Assembly (NCBI GenBank): GCA_019828595.1
Contig: JAHQRK010000020.1
Coordinates: forward strand, 1,302,001 to 1,366,000
Length of the DNA stretch: 64,000 bases
Direction of reading: 5' to 3'
From: Aphanomyces cochlioides
Taxonomy: Eukaryota > Oomycota > Saprolegniomycetes > Saprolegniales > Verrucalvaceae
The stretch's first letter is position 1, and the number at the start of each line of letters is the position of its first letter. Positions 18,567 through 28,638 of the stretch are shown in pieces. Below the pieces are notes generated by a model. It searched no databases, was not told the origin of the DNA, and saw nothing but the letters and a program-made list of their open reading frames with translations. The position numbers and the translations under genes were made by a program.

Positions 18567-21092
18567 ATGGAAGAGTTCTTTATGAGGTTATTTGCGACGA
18601 TGGAACAGCAGCAGCAAATCAATCAGCTGCTGCAGACACAAACCCAAACCCAAGCACGACTTGTTGAGAATCAGCAAGTACTTCAAGAACGCTTGCTTAA
18701 GCAGCAAGAGCAAGCACAAGCGGCACCTCCTCCGGTGCAACGCGACACAGAGCGGCGAGTAGAAGGACTGTCTATGCCTAGTTACCACGGGCGCATTAAT
18801 GAAAGTATTGGTCTTTACATTCACCGTGTTGAGACCTTTTTCAAGGCGAAGAACTTGAACTATGTGGAAGACAAGGAAGTCGAAGCGAGGTGTCTGGCCA
18901 TGGTGGTCGCCAATCTCAAAGGCCAAGCGGCGGCATGGTACCAAGAGTTGGCGTCACATAAAGGGGGTAGTGGTCTTAATACCCTCGTTGACTTCGAGAA
19001 AGCCCTACGCAAGGAGTTCGAGCCTGACGACCTGCAAGAGCGCCTGCGCGACAAGTTGTTTTCACTCCAGCAGAAGAACTGTAAGGATCTACTTGAATAC
19101 ATCGAGAAGTTCCGTCGTATTTGTACTGAAGTGCGTGACATGTCTGAGTTGGACAAGGTGACCTTCTTCACGCGCGGCTTGCGACTGAAGATGCGTGAAG
19201 AGGTCAAGTACAGACAGTGTCAAACGTTGTCGTCTGCCATCAAGGCGGCGTTGGAGTATGAGCGTGCGCATGCAGTGTCACTGGGCATAGTGGGCAAGTC
19301 GGAAAGACCATTTCGAGCCAAGAGATTTGATCGAGATCGCGAGCGTCATGAGGAGAGACCACCTCCACGAAGCGAACAGCGTGAGCCTGACGACATGGAG
19401 GTCGTCAACCTCCATGTGAGGCGTGAACACAAGAAGGACCGCAGCAAGCTTCGCTGCTACAACTGCCAGAAGATCGGGCACATTGCATCAGAGTGCCGAA
19501 AGCCAAAGCGACGAGTGTCAGGGCAACCGCCCCCGAGCCGACAGAACAATGTCGAAGTGCGAGAAGAGTTAAGTCCAGAGGACGTTGAATACATCACCTT
19601 TGGTTGTGTTGATGAGGTTGACGCGGATGCAAGTGCGATAGCGCCTGAAGTAGAAGCAAGACAAGTGGCGCATGCGACAGCGAGGTCGCGGGATATGAAG
19701 AACGAAGCGTTGATGATTAAGTCTGGCGTAATGAACGGCAAAGTTGTGAAGGTGCTCATTGACTCAGGAGCGACCAACTCGTTGTGCCGACTCGGACTCG
19801 GCAAGAACGTCATGAGAATGAAGAACGTGCGAATTGCGGGCTATGATGGCGTGCTCTCGCAGGAGACGCAGACGAAAGAAGTGAAGGAGACGATCCACGT
19901 TGACTTCTTCACGTTCAAGGACACAGTGATGACCGAATGGGATCTCAAAGACAAGGCGTTTGATGTGATACTGGGCCAACCGTGGTTCAGGAAGTTCAGT
20001 CCAGTCATCAATTGGCGCAAGCATGAAATTGAGTCGATAGACGATGAAGTAGAAGTCAATACCGTCTCGACTAGCGTGCCTGGATGGATAATAAAGCTTT
20101 GTCATTTCGATCCTCAGCCTCTGCCTAAGCCTCCAGAGATCGTTGAACTGCTGGAAGAGTTCAAGGATGTGTTTCCTGCCGAGCTGCCTGATAAGTTGCC
20201 TCCCAAGCGTGCTGTGCAGTTCGATCTGCAGTTGAAGCCCGATGCGAAGCCACAGAACCGAGCTCCCTTCCGTCTAGCTAAGGTTGAGCAAGCGGCGTTA
20301 GACAAGTTCGTAGATAACTTGAAAAAGAAAGGTTGGGTTGAATTGTCAACGAGCGACTGGGTTTCCAATATCTTTGGCGTACCCAAGAAGGACGAGAACG
20401 GCAAGCTACCTTCGCGACAAGTGTGGCTAAAGACTGCGACGCCCAACACGCCTATACGCTGGGTGCTTGACTACCGCCATGTCAACTCACAGACGGAAAT
20501 CCCCAAGATTCCGCTGCCCAACATTGAAGACCTGTTCAACAACATGCATGGTTGTACAGTGTTCACGAAGATCGATCTTGCGTCAGGATACCACCAAATG
20601 CTGGTCGAGCCCCATGCTCGAAAGTACACTGCCTTCCGAACGCACAAGGAGATTTTGCAGTGGTGTGTTGCGCCGATGGGACTGGCAGGCATGCCAGGCA
20701 TCTGGTCAAGACTTATGCGATCTCTTTTCGACAAGTTCCCCTTTGTAGTCGTCTACTTAGATGACATCTGCGTGCACTCTAAGCATCTTAATGAACATGT
20801 CAACCATTTGCGTTGTGTTCTCGAAGTGTTACGCAAGAAGAAGCTGTATGCAAGGCTGGAGAAATGCGCGTTTGCGGTACCCAAAGTCGACTTTTTGGGT
20901 CACACGATCTCTGCCGAAGGCTTGCAAGTCGACAGCAACAAAGTTCGAGCGATCGAGAAGTGGTCATCTCCCACTAATCGCAAGGAGCTGTTGAGTTTTC
21001 TCGGGATGGCTGGTTACTATCGTAAATTCATTGCTAACTATGCCAATCTTGTGTTGCCTATGAGCGATCTAGCGAAAGACAGTGTTCCCTGA
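18567..21092 (+). CDS. Chromovirus gag-protease-reverse transcriptase ORF
   Basis: 841 codons. An N-terminal Gln-rich coiled-coil-like segment precedes the capsid-like retrotransposon gag domain (about residues 70-230; PSYHGRINESIGLYIHRVE, FTRGLRLKM). A CCHC zinc knuckle CYNCQKIGHIASEC lies at about residues 296-309, the aspartic protease motif VLIDSGATNS near 396, and the reverse transcriptase spans about 560-830 with VVYLDDICVH near 727 and FLGHTISAEG after it. The frame ends at TGA 21090-21092, just where the RNase H linker starts, through a -1 step; WSDRQEKAF continues in the other frame. Gag, protease and RT are uninterrupted. Confidence 0.88.
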   Translation: MEEFFMRLFATMEQQQQINQLLQTQTQTQARLVENQQVLQERLLKQQEQAQAAPPPVQRDTERRVEGLSMPSYHGRINESIGLYIHRVETFFKAKNLNYVEDKEVEARCLAMVVANLKGQAAAWYQELASHKGGSGLNTLVDFEKALRKEFEPDDLQERLRDKLFSLQQKNCKDLLEYIEKFRRICTEVRDMSELDKVTFFTRGLRLKMREEVKYRQCQTLSSAIKAALEYERAHAVSLGIVGKSERPFRAKRFDRDRERHEERPPPRSEQREPDDMEVVNLHVRREHKKDRSKLRCYNCQKIGHIASECRKPKRRVSGQPPPSRQNNVEVREELSPEDVEYITFGCVDEVDADASAIAPEVEARQVAHATARSRDMKNEALMIKSGVMNGKVVKVLIDSGATNSLCRLGLGKNVMRMKNVRIAGYDGVLSQETQTKEVKETIHVDFFTFKDTVMTEWDLKDKAFDVILGQPWFRKFSPVINWRKHEIESIDDEVEVNTVSTSVPGWIIKLCHFDPQPLPKPPEIVELLEEFKDVFPAELPDKLPPKRAVQFDLQLKPDAKPQNRAPFRLAKVEQAALDKFVDNLKKKGWVELSTSDWVSNIFGVPKKDENGKLPSRQVWLKTATPNTPIRWVLDYRHVNSQTEIPKIPLPNIEDLFNNMHGCTVFTKIDLASGYHQMLVEPHARKYTAFRTHKEILQWCVAPMGLAGMPGIWSRLMRSLFDKFPFVVVYLDDICVHSKHLNEHVNHLRCVLEVLRKKKLYARLEKCAFAVPKVDFLGHTISAEGLQVDSNKVRAIEKWSSPTNRKELLSFLGMAGYYRKFIANYANLVLPMSDLAKDSVP

Positions 21093-22723
21093 CTTGGAGT
21101 GATCGCCAGGAGAAAGCCTTCCACACCATCAAAGCAGCCCTGCAGCAAGCTCCAGTTCTTCAACTACCAAACTTCGACAAGCCCTTCATGATCACGACCG
21201 ACGCTTCAGGCTATTGCTGCGGAGCAGTACTTTCCCAGCAAGAATGATGGCAACGACCGCCCAGTCGCGTTCTTGTCAAAGTAATTGGGCGAAATCGGCC
21301 ATCACACGAGAAGGAGTTGTATGCGATCAAGTTAGCGTTAACCAAATGGAGACCTTATGTCTACGGTTCGCATTTTGATGTCTTCACCGACAACTCGACA
21401 TGTCAGTGGTTTCTGAAGACTCCAGTCTTAACCGCTAAGCTAACACGATGGCTTGACTTCTTTGGAAGTTTTGATTTCACACTACATCATCGACCAGGCA
21501 AGATGAACGTTGTAGCTGATGCTCTCTCTCGACCACCTCGGTCCAGCGCTCAAGTTAACACTTGCTCTGTTCATCACTGCGATGCTTCGTGCTACAACCG
21601 CTATCGCGGCATCCACTCATGGACTGAGCGCGTCGCGACTCTGCGATCTATTGACATGCGTACACTTGCGTTGATGACTGACTCGCCTTCTCGGGGGGAG
21701 GAGACGGAGTCAAAGCTACTCGAAGTCGAGGTTCCACAACACATAGTCATCAACCATGCGGAAGAAGTGTCGTATAGCACAGTCAAGATGAACGACGACT
21801 TAGTCGAGCGGTTCGAGCGAGCTTATGCCAAGAGCAACGAGTACAACGATAGCTCTAAGTACATAAAGAAGGACAATCTTTACTTTGTGAAGTCTAAGGA
21901 TCAAGTGTGGAGACTCTGCGTTCCCGACGATGAGGAACTCAAGTGCGAGATTATCTCGCAAAGTCATGACACGAGCACCGCAGCTCACCCTGGTGCCCGT
22001 CGAACGCAGCTTCACATTGCGCAATGGTACTACTGGAAGGGTCTAGAAGACGACGTGAAGCTTTATGTCGCCACATGCGAGACGTGTGCAAGATACAAGT
22101 CTAGTAGTGCTAAAGCTAATGGACACATGATTCCCATCAAGTCTCCTGATGAGTGTTGGCACACAGTGTCCGTCGTCTGGATCACCGGTTTGCCTGTCTC
22201 GAACGGCAAAGATGCGATCATGACATGCGTTGACAAGACTTCAAAGCGTCCCAAGTACTGCGCCACGGTGTCAAACGTAGCCACACCGCAAGCAGCCAAG
22301 GAGTTCTTCGACACAGTCGTTCGCAATCATGGCCTACCTGCTGTGATCATCAGCGATCGCGATCCAAAGTTCACCAGCCAGTTTTGGCAGGAGTTAATGA
22401 AGATAATGGGAGTTAAGCATTTCATGACTACTGCTGGTAGAGCTCAAAGCGATGGAGCAACCGAGCGACAGAACAGAACGCTCGAAGACGCGTTGAGATG
22501 TCAAGTGTCCCACTTGGGCCATGACTGGAGTGAGCATTTAGGCACCATAGAGTATGCCCACCAAGGCTTAATACAGACGTCTACTGGTATAACTCAATTC
22601 GAAGTCGATACTGGAAGGAAGCTACGGAATCCAGTGTTGAACGACATCGAGACACTGAACGAGTATGCCAAGAACTTTGCCGAGCGTCGCAAAGCACTTG
22701 TCAAATGGCCTTGGAGAACCTAG
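21093..22723 (+). pseudogene. Chromovirus RNase H and integrase (broken)
   Basis: RNase H reads FMITTDASGYCCGAVLS, HEKELYAIKLALTKW, VFTDNSTCQWF and HHRPGKMNVVADALSR. Several lesions crowd 21090-21310: frame steps, a TGA at 21245 and a TAA at 21282 where a Gln codon is expected. From 21317 the frame is open: integrase H2C2 finger (HPGARRTQLHIAQWYYW, CETCARYKS), then the DDE core with ISDRDPKFTSQFW and SDGATERQNRTLE. The first catalytic Asp, normally in a MDFITGLP-like motif, is Val here (SVVWITGLP near 22180). A -1 step near 22700 leads to the next segment. Confidence 0.85.
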
Positions 22724-23271
22724 AGAAGGCTCATGCAAGACAAAAGGAGTACTACGATAGAAGACGAGCCAATGTAAACTTTAAAGAAGGCGACTTTGTT
22801 CTGTTAGCTACACGAAACATCCCGTTGAAGCATGCCAAAGTAGCTAGCCAGGCGGAAAAGGCAAAGCTTGTTCCGCGCTACATTGGGCCATTTAAGATAA
22901 TCGAAGTAATTAATCCCAATGCCATGAGGCTTGAACTGCCTAAGAGCATGAGTCGACTTCACGACGTCTTTAACGTTGATCGACTGAAGCACCACGTTCC
23001 AAACCCCGCGCGATTTCAAGGCTGACCGATCCCTAAAGCCACGCCTATCGTTCTCGATGACGAAGGGAATGAGCTCTACATCGTAGAAGCCCTGCTGAAG
23101 CAAAGACAGTTTAATCGTAAGAAAGAATATTTGGTTAAGTGGCATGGGTTGCCTGAACACGAAGCTACGTGCGAGCTGGAGCGAGACATCAAACATGTTT
23201 CGCATTTCAAGAAGCTGCTCGAAGACCTCAAGCGAAGAAATCAAGGCGCCAGGGCGACAACGGGGGGAGAA
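22705..23271 (+). pseudogene. Chromovirus integrase C-terminus and chromodomain (stop inside)
   Basis: Continues pol in the -1 frame: ENLEKAHARQKEYYDRR, GDFVLLATRNIPLKH, LVPRYIGPFKIIEVI, LPKSMSRLHDVFNVDRLK (the GPY/F module). A TGA at 23023-23025 cuts it, and the same frame then reads a chromodomain: YIVEALLKQRQF, KKEYLVKWHGLPEHEATCEL, HFKKLLEDLKRR. The frame runs into the polypurine tract and the LTR. Chromodomains of this kind target integration to histone-marked chromatin (family knowledge). Confidence 0.85.
23262..23271 (+). other. Polypurine tract
   Basis: GGGGGGAGAA directly before the 3' LTR; the expected plus-strand primer. Confidence 0.75.
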
Positions 23272-23539
23272 TGTAATAAAGTAATGGTTAATAGTTGTCG
23301 CCTGGCAAGACGGGTGTCGAGTCAAGCGTGTCCAACGCTGACGACACCGTCTGACTAAGTTGAGATTGGCCAGAGGCACGTGTGTTCTCAGGGAGTGTAC
23401 GGCCCTCAGAAGATTATTCCGTAGCCGTGCCGAGTGTATACCGAAAACTATACCGTATTGTTTAGTTTATAGATTTAACTCTAAGCTGGCTAATCTAACT
23501 CACTTCTCATCTTCCTCTGACCTTACCAACTACCCTACA
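23272..23539 (+). repeat. 3' LTR of the chromovirus
   Basis: 268 bp from TGTAATAAAG to CCTACA, 265 of 268 positions equal to the 5' LTR. Confidence 0.9.
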
Positions 23540-23544
23540 GATTA
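23540..23544. repeat. Chromovirus target-site duplication, right
   Basis: GATTA directly after the 3' LTR; identical to 17474-17478. Confidence 0.85.
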
Positions 23545-24715
23545 CCACTACTACCATCACCACCCCCGGCGGGTCGATCCAACGCCGGACGTGCACCCGA
23601 CGAACCATCGGAAATAAGTAATAGAGTACATATTCGTCGAAAGATTGTAACTCGATCTGGCGATGGCCATTTGCGCATCAAGATGGAATTCAGTGACATT
23701 GTTCATCCTGTCATATTCAAAGTATGAACGGCTATCAACATGAGACGACATTATGCATGTACAGGTATCAAAGTTAGACTAGAATGTTTGGCACCGCGGC
23801 TGCTGTTTGCGCCAAAGTCGTAATCTATATCATGCACTTTGACGAGAGAGAGATGCAGCTTGGGCGTGAATATTTCCAAGCGCTTGTGCTTGAGGGAGAC
23901 AGATGCCAAGTTGCGCTTTGGTTGCTCCGAGGTTGTCAATCAATTTCGCGTTAGCGATATAGGTTTCGTCGCAACGTTTGATTGTCAAATGGTGTGAAAA
24001 TGGTGGATTTGAAGACTTTTGTGTGAATTCCACTTGGAATGTCTCGCCAAAGGAGCAACTCGGTCGTCCAACGTACATTAATTCATTGGCAATCATTGTT
24101 TAACTCACGAAGACCACTGTTCGAACCAATCTCAAGATGCTTTCCACGTGATTACCCAACGGTCTACATCGCTCGTCTCGCGCTCCAAGGCGAGCAGTTA
24201 TCGGCGTTCTTCGGATATCCACAACAACTAAATTTTGATCCACGACAAAACCTCAGCATTCCATTGGTCGCAACACGACACATGTGTAGAACCAAGAGGT
24301 GTCACTCGTGTCACCCTCGAAGCTGTATGTCCTGCACGATCGACCAAGCGGCGGCTCTCAGTGGAAAAGCCACTGCAGGGAGTCATGGTTGATCTATTGA
24401 GTTCGCTTGGCAGCTCCGTTTAAGATCTTTCAGTACTGTGTTTTCCATCAGAGACTCCGAATTGAGGGCGACAAGTGGAAGCCACGAGTCGGTTACAGTA
24501 CTTGCTGTAATGCCCCAGCCAGACGCCATCTCAACGTTCAACTTGATGTGAAGGGAATCCACTGGTTTGCCAACTTAGTTCTGGACCACTGTCGGCAGAA
24601 GCACTACCACAGTGGAGATGAAATATGGTGAGAAAGTAAGAGTGGCATGTTCATGTTGTCGGTAGATTTCCGATTCCAATGGCAGTCGAAAATTGGCACG
24701 CTACCAAAGGCCAGA
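23545..24715. other. Region with unassigned coding-like fragments
   Basis: Minus strand: 24096-23830 (FGETFQVEFTQKSSN, KRCDETYIANAKLIDN) and, in another frame, 23939-23751 (NLASVSLKHKRLEIFTPKLHLSLVKVHD cut short here) look like one protein with a frame break. Plus strand: 24235-24423 (EPRGVTRVTLEAVCPA) and 24407-24631 (FKIFQYCVFHQRLRIEGDKW). I recognise none of them, and no start with an initiator is seen. Most likely remains of one or two decayed genes. Confidence 0.3.
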
Positions 24716-24729
24716 GCTCATTTCCAAAC
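24716..24729 (+). promoter_or_regulatory. Oomycete-type initiator, five-module copy B
   Basis: GCTCATTTCCAAAC, 10 nt before the ATG at 24740. The first nine bases match the initiator consensus GCTCATTYY exactly. It lies downstream of the in-frame ATG at 24647, so it favours the start at 24740. Confidence 0.6.
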
Positions 24730-24739
24730 AAGACAAGCC

Positions 24740-25330
24740 ATGACCATCGCCGTTGCGACCAGCCCAACCGCTTTGAAATGCGCCTTTTGCAACCTGCCCA
24801 GTGTCTTCGACGGCAAGTGCAGCCGACATCGCTACCGTCTTCATTGCCAGGTCGCATCCTGCCCAAACCAAGCGTACGCCCGCAACCTGTGCGTCCAACA
24901 CGGTGGCAAGCGACGATGCCGCTTTGACGGATGCAATGGCAATGCAAGAAGTTATGGCTTTTGCTGCAAACATGGACCACGCGTGCGAAAACTATGCAGA
25001 ACCGGCGGATGCAAGAACGTCGCCCAAGCTCGCGACCTCTGCGTCAAACATGGCGGCGGCCGGCAGTGCAAGTGGGAAGGATGTCTGCAGTATGCCCGCA
25101 GCGAAGGTTTTTGCCAGAGTCATTTCCGAGAGTGCTCCAAGTCTTTCAACTCCACAAGCAGCGAATCGTCAGGGTTCTCCGACGACGAGGCCGAGATGCT
25201 CCTGTTCTTCTTTAAAGACGAGCCGACGCTCTCGATCACGAACGGCTTGGACGAACCGCGAAGCCCGATGTGGGCGTTCAAGGAGCCCGCGACTGAATTG
25301 TCAAACGTGTGGGAAACAGTGACTCTGTGA
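24740..25330 (+). CDS. Five-module Cys/His zinc-repeat protein, copy B
   Basis: 196 aa from MTIAVATSPTALKCAFC. Five consecutive C-x(2-5)-C-x9-C-x2-H modules fill residues about 14-140: CAFC...CSRH, CQVASC...CVQH, CRFDGC...CCKH, CRTGGC...CVKH and CKWEGC...CQSH. HGGGRQC or HGGKRRC links join neighbours, and HRYRL follows module 1. Each module offers three Cys and one His, so each could hold one zinc. The C-terminus is acidic and carries the family helix DDEAEMLLFFFKDE. The repeats resemble the Cys/His repeats of plant and oomycete proteins labelled WRKY19-like, but no WRKY domain is present. The start at 24740 is chosen from paralogues and the initiator; an in-frame ATG exists at 24647. It looks intact. 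Function unknown; nuclear binding is a guess. Confidence 0.82.
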   Translation: MTIAVATSPTALKCAFCNLPSVFDGKCSRHRYRLHCQVASCPNQAYARNLCVQHGGKRRCRFDGCNGNARSYGFCCKHGPRVRKLCRTGGCKNVAQARDLCVKHGGGRQCKWEGCLQYARSEGFCQSHFRECSKSFNSTSSESSGFSDDEAEMLLFFFKDEPTLSITNGLDEPRSPMWAFKEPATELSNVWETVTL

Positions 25331-25377
25331 TAAGTTGAAGATGAAAAATTTAGAAGTTAATATATACTGTACTTGCC

Positions 25378-26340
25378 ATGGCTACGTACGCTGCAGTGCC
25401 GCCGCTCTTCGCGCTGGACGACCAGGACACGAAAGAACTGATTCAGCGAGGAAGAAGCCTCATGGGTTGCAAAATCGAGCGTCTCAACATTGAGTGGACC
25501 CAAACTTCCTACCGTAGATTGACTGTCTGACCATATTTCAACGGCTGGCCACTATGCTTTCAATCAAATGCGCGTTGATACCACGAGGAGGATCATCCTG
25601 AGAGATCCCAGTCGCTATCACCTCGCTCGCCTGAGACTTTGGTCATGACGTGGCGTCTTCGACAAACCTCCAGAAAGTGGGAGGCGCCTGTCCGACTGAC
25701 CCGTTGTAGTGTAAACAGAAGCGAGGAGTGCTTGAGACAAAATGGTCAGGCGGCTCCACGCTGAGCCAAAACGTTGCAGGGTTGTGAGGCATGCTGAGTT
25801 GTTTCGGCTCAATCAGCGATGTCGGCCACGCGCTCGGGGGCTCCTTGTAGTTCAGATAGAGTTATCCAATTCCCATGGTGGAAAATCACAAATTGTGTCT
25901 GTCGTCCGTGGCTGCCACTTTGGGTTCACACTGGCCTCTGGGGCACGCTCTCAACTTTCTTTTTGACTCATCCTGGCCGATTCGATGGGATTTCTCTCGC
26001 CCATGTCAATGATTGCACGACGGGAATCGCCCAGCACGTGATCACACGATGGCGTACGGGGCTCTCCACGAGTCAATCCATCGTCCACGACTGACTTCAT
26101 ATCATCCAAAACGTCAAGAACGAGTAAAATTGTTTGCGTGGTGTCAACAGCCTGTGGATCAACTTTGTCTCCACGACAACATCGACAGCCGCCTGGACGG
26201 ATTATTCCACACCGTGACCGTGGTGGGAAATGTTCCTTTGGCTTACTGTGGTTTCTATGCTCAAGGCAGAGTTGGATGCCGGGAATTTATCGCCATGTGG
26301 TCAACAAGCAATACGTCAGCCTCATTAATTCACGATTGAC
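25378..26340 (+). pseudogene. Decayed gene, unassigned
   Basis: ATG at 25378 begins MATYAAVPPLFALDDQDTKE and continues IQRGRSLMGCKIERL to a TGA at 25530. Coding texture goes on in other frames (TIFQRLATML near 25535, HWPLGHALNFL near 25930, NVPLAYCGFYAQGR near 26230). Several stops and frame changes separate the pieces, so this is a broken gene or one with many introns. The N-terminus is reminiscent of oomycete START-type proteins, but that is only an impression. Confidence 0.35.
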
Positions 26341-26390
26341 ATTGGCGTGAAAAATTCAACCTACAGTCGTGGGGGCTGCCGTCATATAAA

Positions 26391-27563
26391 GAGTAAATTC
26401 GTTAACTTGTACACTATCCGGTTAAAATTCGTCAACCTGAACAGTGAGTCGCTGCACAATCACGAGACTGTATTCCCAACTCCACTTGAGCCTCAGCATA
26501 GTACCTTTAACAGGCTTCATCAGGGTGGCGGCACGGCCTACCTGCCGCCATTCCCGATGAGAGAAAACATAAAGAAATCCCATGTTTGTTGCTTGTTGGG
26601 GGCTCCCTCCTCCGAGTCATCCGCCTTCAGAATATTTTACACTCGACCTCCGCTTCGCTTCGCTAAGCGCCATTTTCTGGCCAGATGTTTGACGTCGTTC
26701 GCGCAGTTTAAGGCTTTTTCAGTGAAGTTACATGCATTGATGAAGTATTGACTATGGCTTCGTATTATACGTATATTTAATTATACTTTACGTATTATAC
26801 GTGAATTTTATACATTTGATGTATAATTGGTATAAATGCAACAACACTGGGTTCTGTGATAAATTCTTCGTTTTTCTGAAAAAGTGCCTGAGGCATTGCC
26901 AGGCATTCACGGGTATTGATGCATCATCAATGCCTGCGAAACTGCATCGATGCTTGAGATTACCCGGAAGCATCGACCACAAAGCTGTTAATTATCCGGA
27001 AATTTGATAAATTAGCCAATTAGAGGGCTGGATTTATCATAAAACACTAATAGACTCTTAAGAAAATGGACCTAAATTAAGTGCCGAAGGCCTGCAGTGC
27101 TGTTCAGACCTTGGTCGATGGAGTAAATTAGACGTCATTTGTGGGATTTAGACGCAAAACCTGTCTGAACATTCTGTGTTGGCATCATGCTAACCTGCAG
27201 ACAAAGACTTCCAAGAGAAACATTGTAGAGCTATTTAGAATCGACTTTCTCACTGCGATAAGATAGACTGTAGACGTCCGGAATCGACAGCTGCTCATTT
27301 GTTGAATTGCAGCTATTTTGTGGCTTGATTAAACGTCACTCGAACGGCAATTCGAAAATGCTTGATGCTTTACTTGGCAAACGTATGAGTAGGATTTATA
27401 TTGATTAAAGTATACCCTGTATTATACGTACTTTTCGTGTGTATTTTACAAAAGGTATAATACTTGTATAATACGGGAATGATACATACGAAGCCATAGT
27501 ATTGACACACTGTTCAGGTTAACGAATTTTAACCGGATAATGCTCAGGTTAACGAAATTTCTC
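26391..27563. mobile_element. Mutator-like TIR element, carrying a nested insert
   Basis: Long terminal inverted repeats of about 58 bp (core ATCCGGTTAAAATTCGT, AACCTGAACAGTG) at 26391-26450 and 27505-27563. Near-identical 10-bp flanks GTCATATAAA (26381-26390) and GTCATACAAA (27564-27573) look like a target duplication with one change. Long TIRs with 9-11-bp duplications are typical of Mutator-like elements. Without the inner insert it is about 420 bp and non-coding. Confidence 0.6.
26752..27499. mobile_element. Nested TIR element (748 bp) with 6-bp duplication
   Basis: 14-bp perfect inverted termini CTATGGCTTCGTAT at 26752-26765 and 27486-27499, flanked by TATTGA on both sides (26746-26751 and 27500-27505). 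The subterminal DNA has repeated TATTATACGTA-type motifs. No transposase is encoded. It sits inside the Mutator-like element at 26391-27563. The superfamily is not clear. Confidence 0.6.
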
Positions 27564-27573
27564 GTCATACAAA

Positions 27574-28157
27574 GTAGTGTAAACAACGACGACTGATACT
27601 GTAGATCGATTGAACCACCACGCAGATGCCTACCAGTGGCATCCAAGACTATCAAGACTATAGATCACGAAAGACGCCATAAATGGATCAGCGCGGTCTG
27701 GAAGCCCAGCTTGGCTTCGGTCTGGGCGGTATATTCTGGACGTGTGCCATCCATTCGTTAACAAAAACTTGCAACTGGCCCCATCGAGTTGATCCCCACT
27801 TGCCTTGGTCGAATTGTACTGTATATGCAAAACGAGGCGGTGATACCACTGCATTCTTGTGGAATGGCCAGGTTTGTTGAGACGTTTAGCCGCAATCTCG
27901 AGATTTCTGTGAGTGATCTTGTTGTCTGTACTCAAAAGTCCAGTTGAAGGCTGCCAGCTTACCTTAACGAACCATTGTAGTTTAGTTGTAGCTTTTCTTC
28001 AGAGGAAACCTTGGAGATAGCTCATGAAGCGCAATTTCTGAGCTCTAGGGTTCTAGGACCTCGAGGATTCTAGGGCCTCGAGGAAGCTTGGGTTTACGTG
28101 CACGAGAGACCTCAAGTGGGATTCGATTTCGTTTGCAGTAGTGTAAACAAAAGAGTA
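27574..28157. other. Intergenic, no feature
   Basis: No supported gene. A CTAGGGTTCTAGGACCTCGAGG-like direct repetition (unit TCTAGG.CCTCGAGGA) occurs at 28045-28085. Confidence 0.4.
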
Positions 28158-28638
28158 TACAGTAGTCCCCCAGTTTTCGCCTCCCATTCCAAACTGATAT
28201 CCTGTATAATATTACTTTGTTGGGAATATTTATTTTGACAGTAACTAATATTAATAGCCTAAACCTTTGAAAAATAATATTTCCAATGATATTGTGGTTT
28301 TAATAAAAAACTGGAGTCGTGCGGAATAAATTTTGACGCAAGCAAATTGACGCAAGCAAATTGACGCAACAATTGACGCATACAAATTTCAAGTGAAAAG
28401 GAATTGAATGTTTCAAGCATGTTTTTCAAACATTTAAAACGTTTGAAATTACACTATTTAATGGTAATGATCGAGGGCAATATAAGAAATTGTTTGCGTA
28501 AACTTTAAATAGTGTATGCGTTAATTAATTGAAACATTTTCAAAACATCTCAAATTTCCAGTTTTGAACCCAAACGACAATAATACACTGATATAAATTT
28601 TGAAAAATGCATGAGGCGAAAACTGGGGGACTACTGTA
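28158..28638. mobile_element. pogo-type MITE (481 bp)
   Basis: Perfect 26-bp terminal inverted repeats, counting the TA target, starting TACAGTAGTCCCCCAGTTTT, at 28158-28183 and 28613-28638. The TIR follows the same pattern as the outer element at 4021 (CAGTGATCCCTCAGTTTTTG), so the two are relatives. The interior is AT-rich, non-coding, with a 14-bp tandem repeat at 28333-28386. Confidence 0.8.
28333..28386 (+). repeat. Short tandem repeat inside the MITE
   Basis: Four units of TTGACGCAAGCAAA, the third two bases shorter and the fourth with one change. Confidence 0.75.

Larger units (their letters stand above)
17479..23539 (+). mobile_element. Complete Ty3/gypsy chromovirus (6061 bp)
   Basis: Two LTRs of exactly 268 bp bound the element, each TG...CA, and both outer edges carry the 5-bp duplication GATTA. 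Between them lie a primer-binding site, a leader, gag with a CCHC knuckle, protease, reverse transcriptase, RNase H, integrase and a C-terminal chromodomain, then a polypurine tract. The LTRs differ at 3 of 268 positions, so insertion is recent, but pol has several frame breaks and the integrase has lost one catalytic residue. Confidence 0.93.

Noticed and set aside
24740..25330. Calling the five-module proteins WRKY transcription factors
   Set aside because: They contain no WRKYGQK-like heptad; only the Cys/His repeats resemble parts of proteins with that label.
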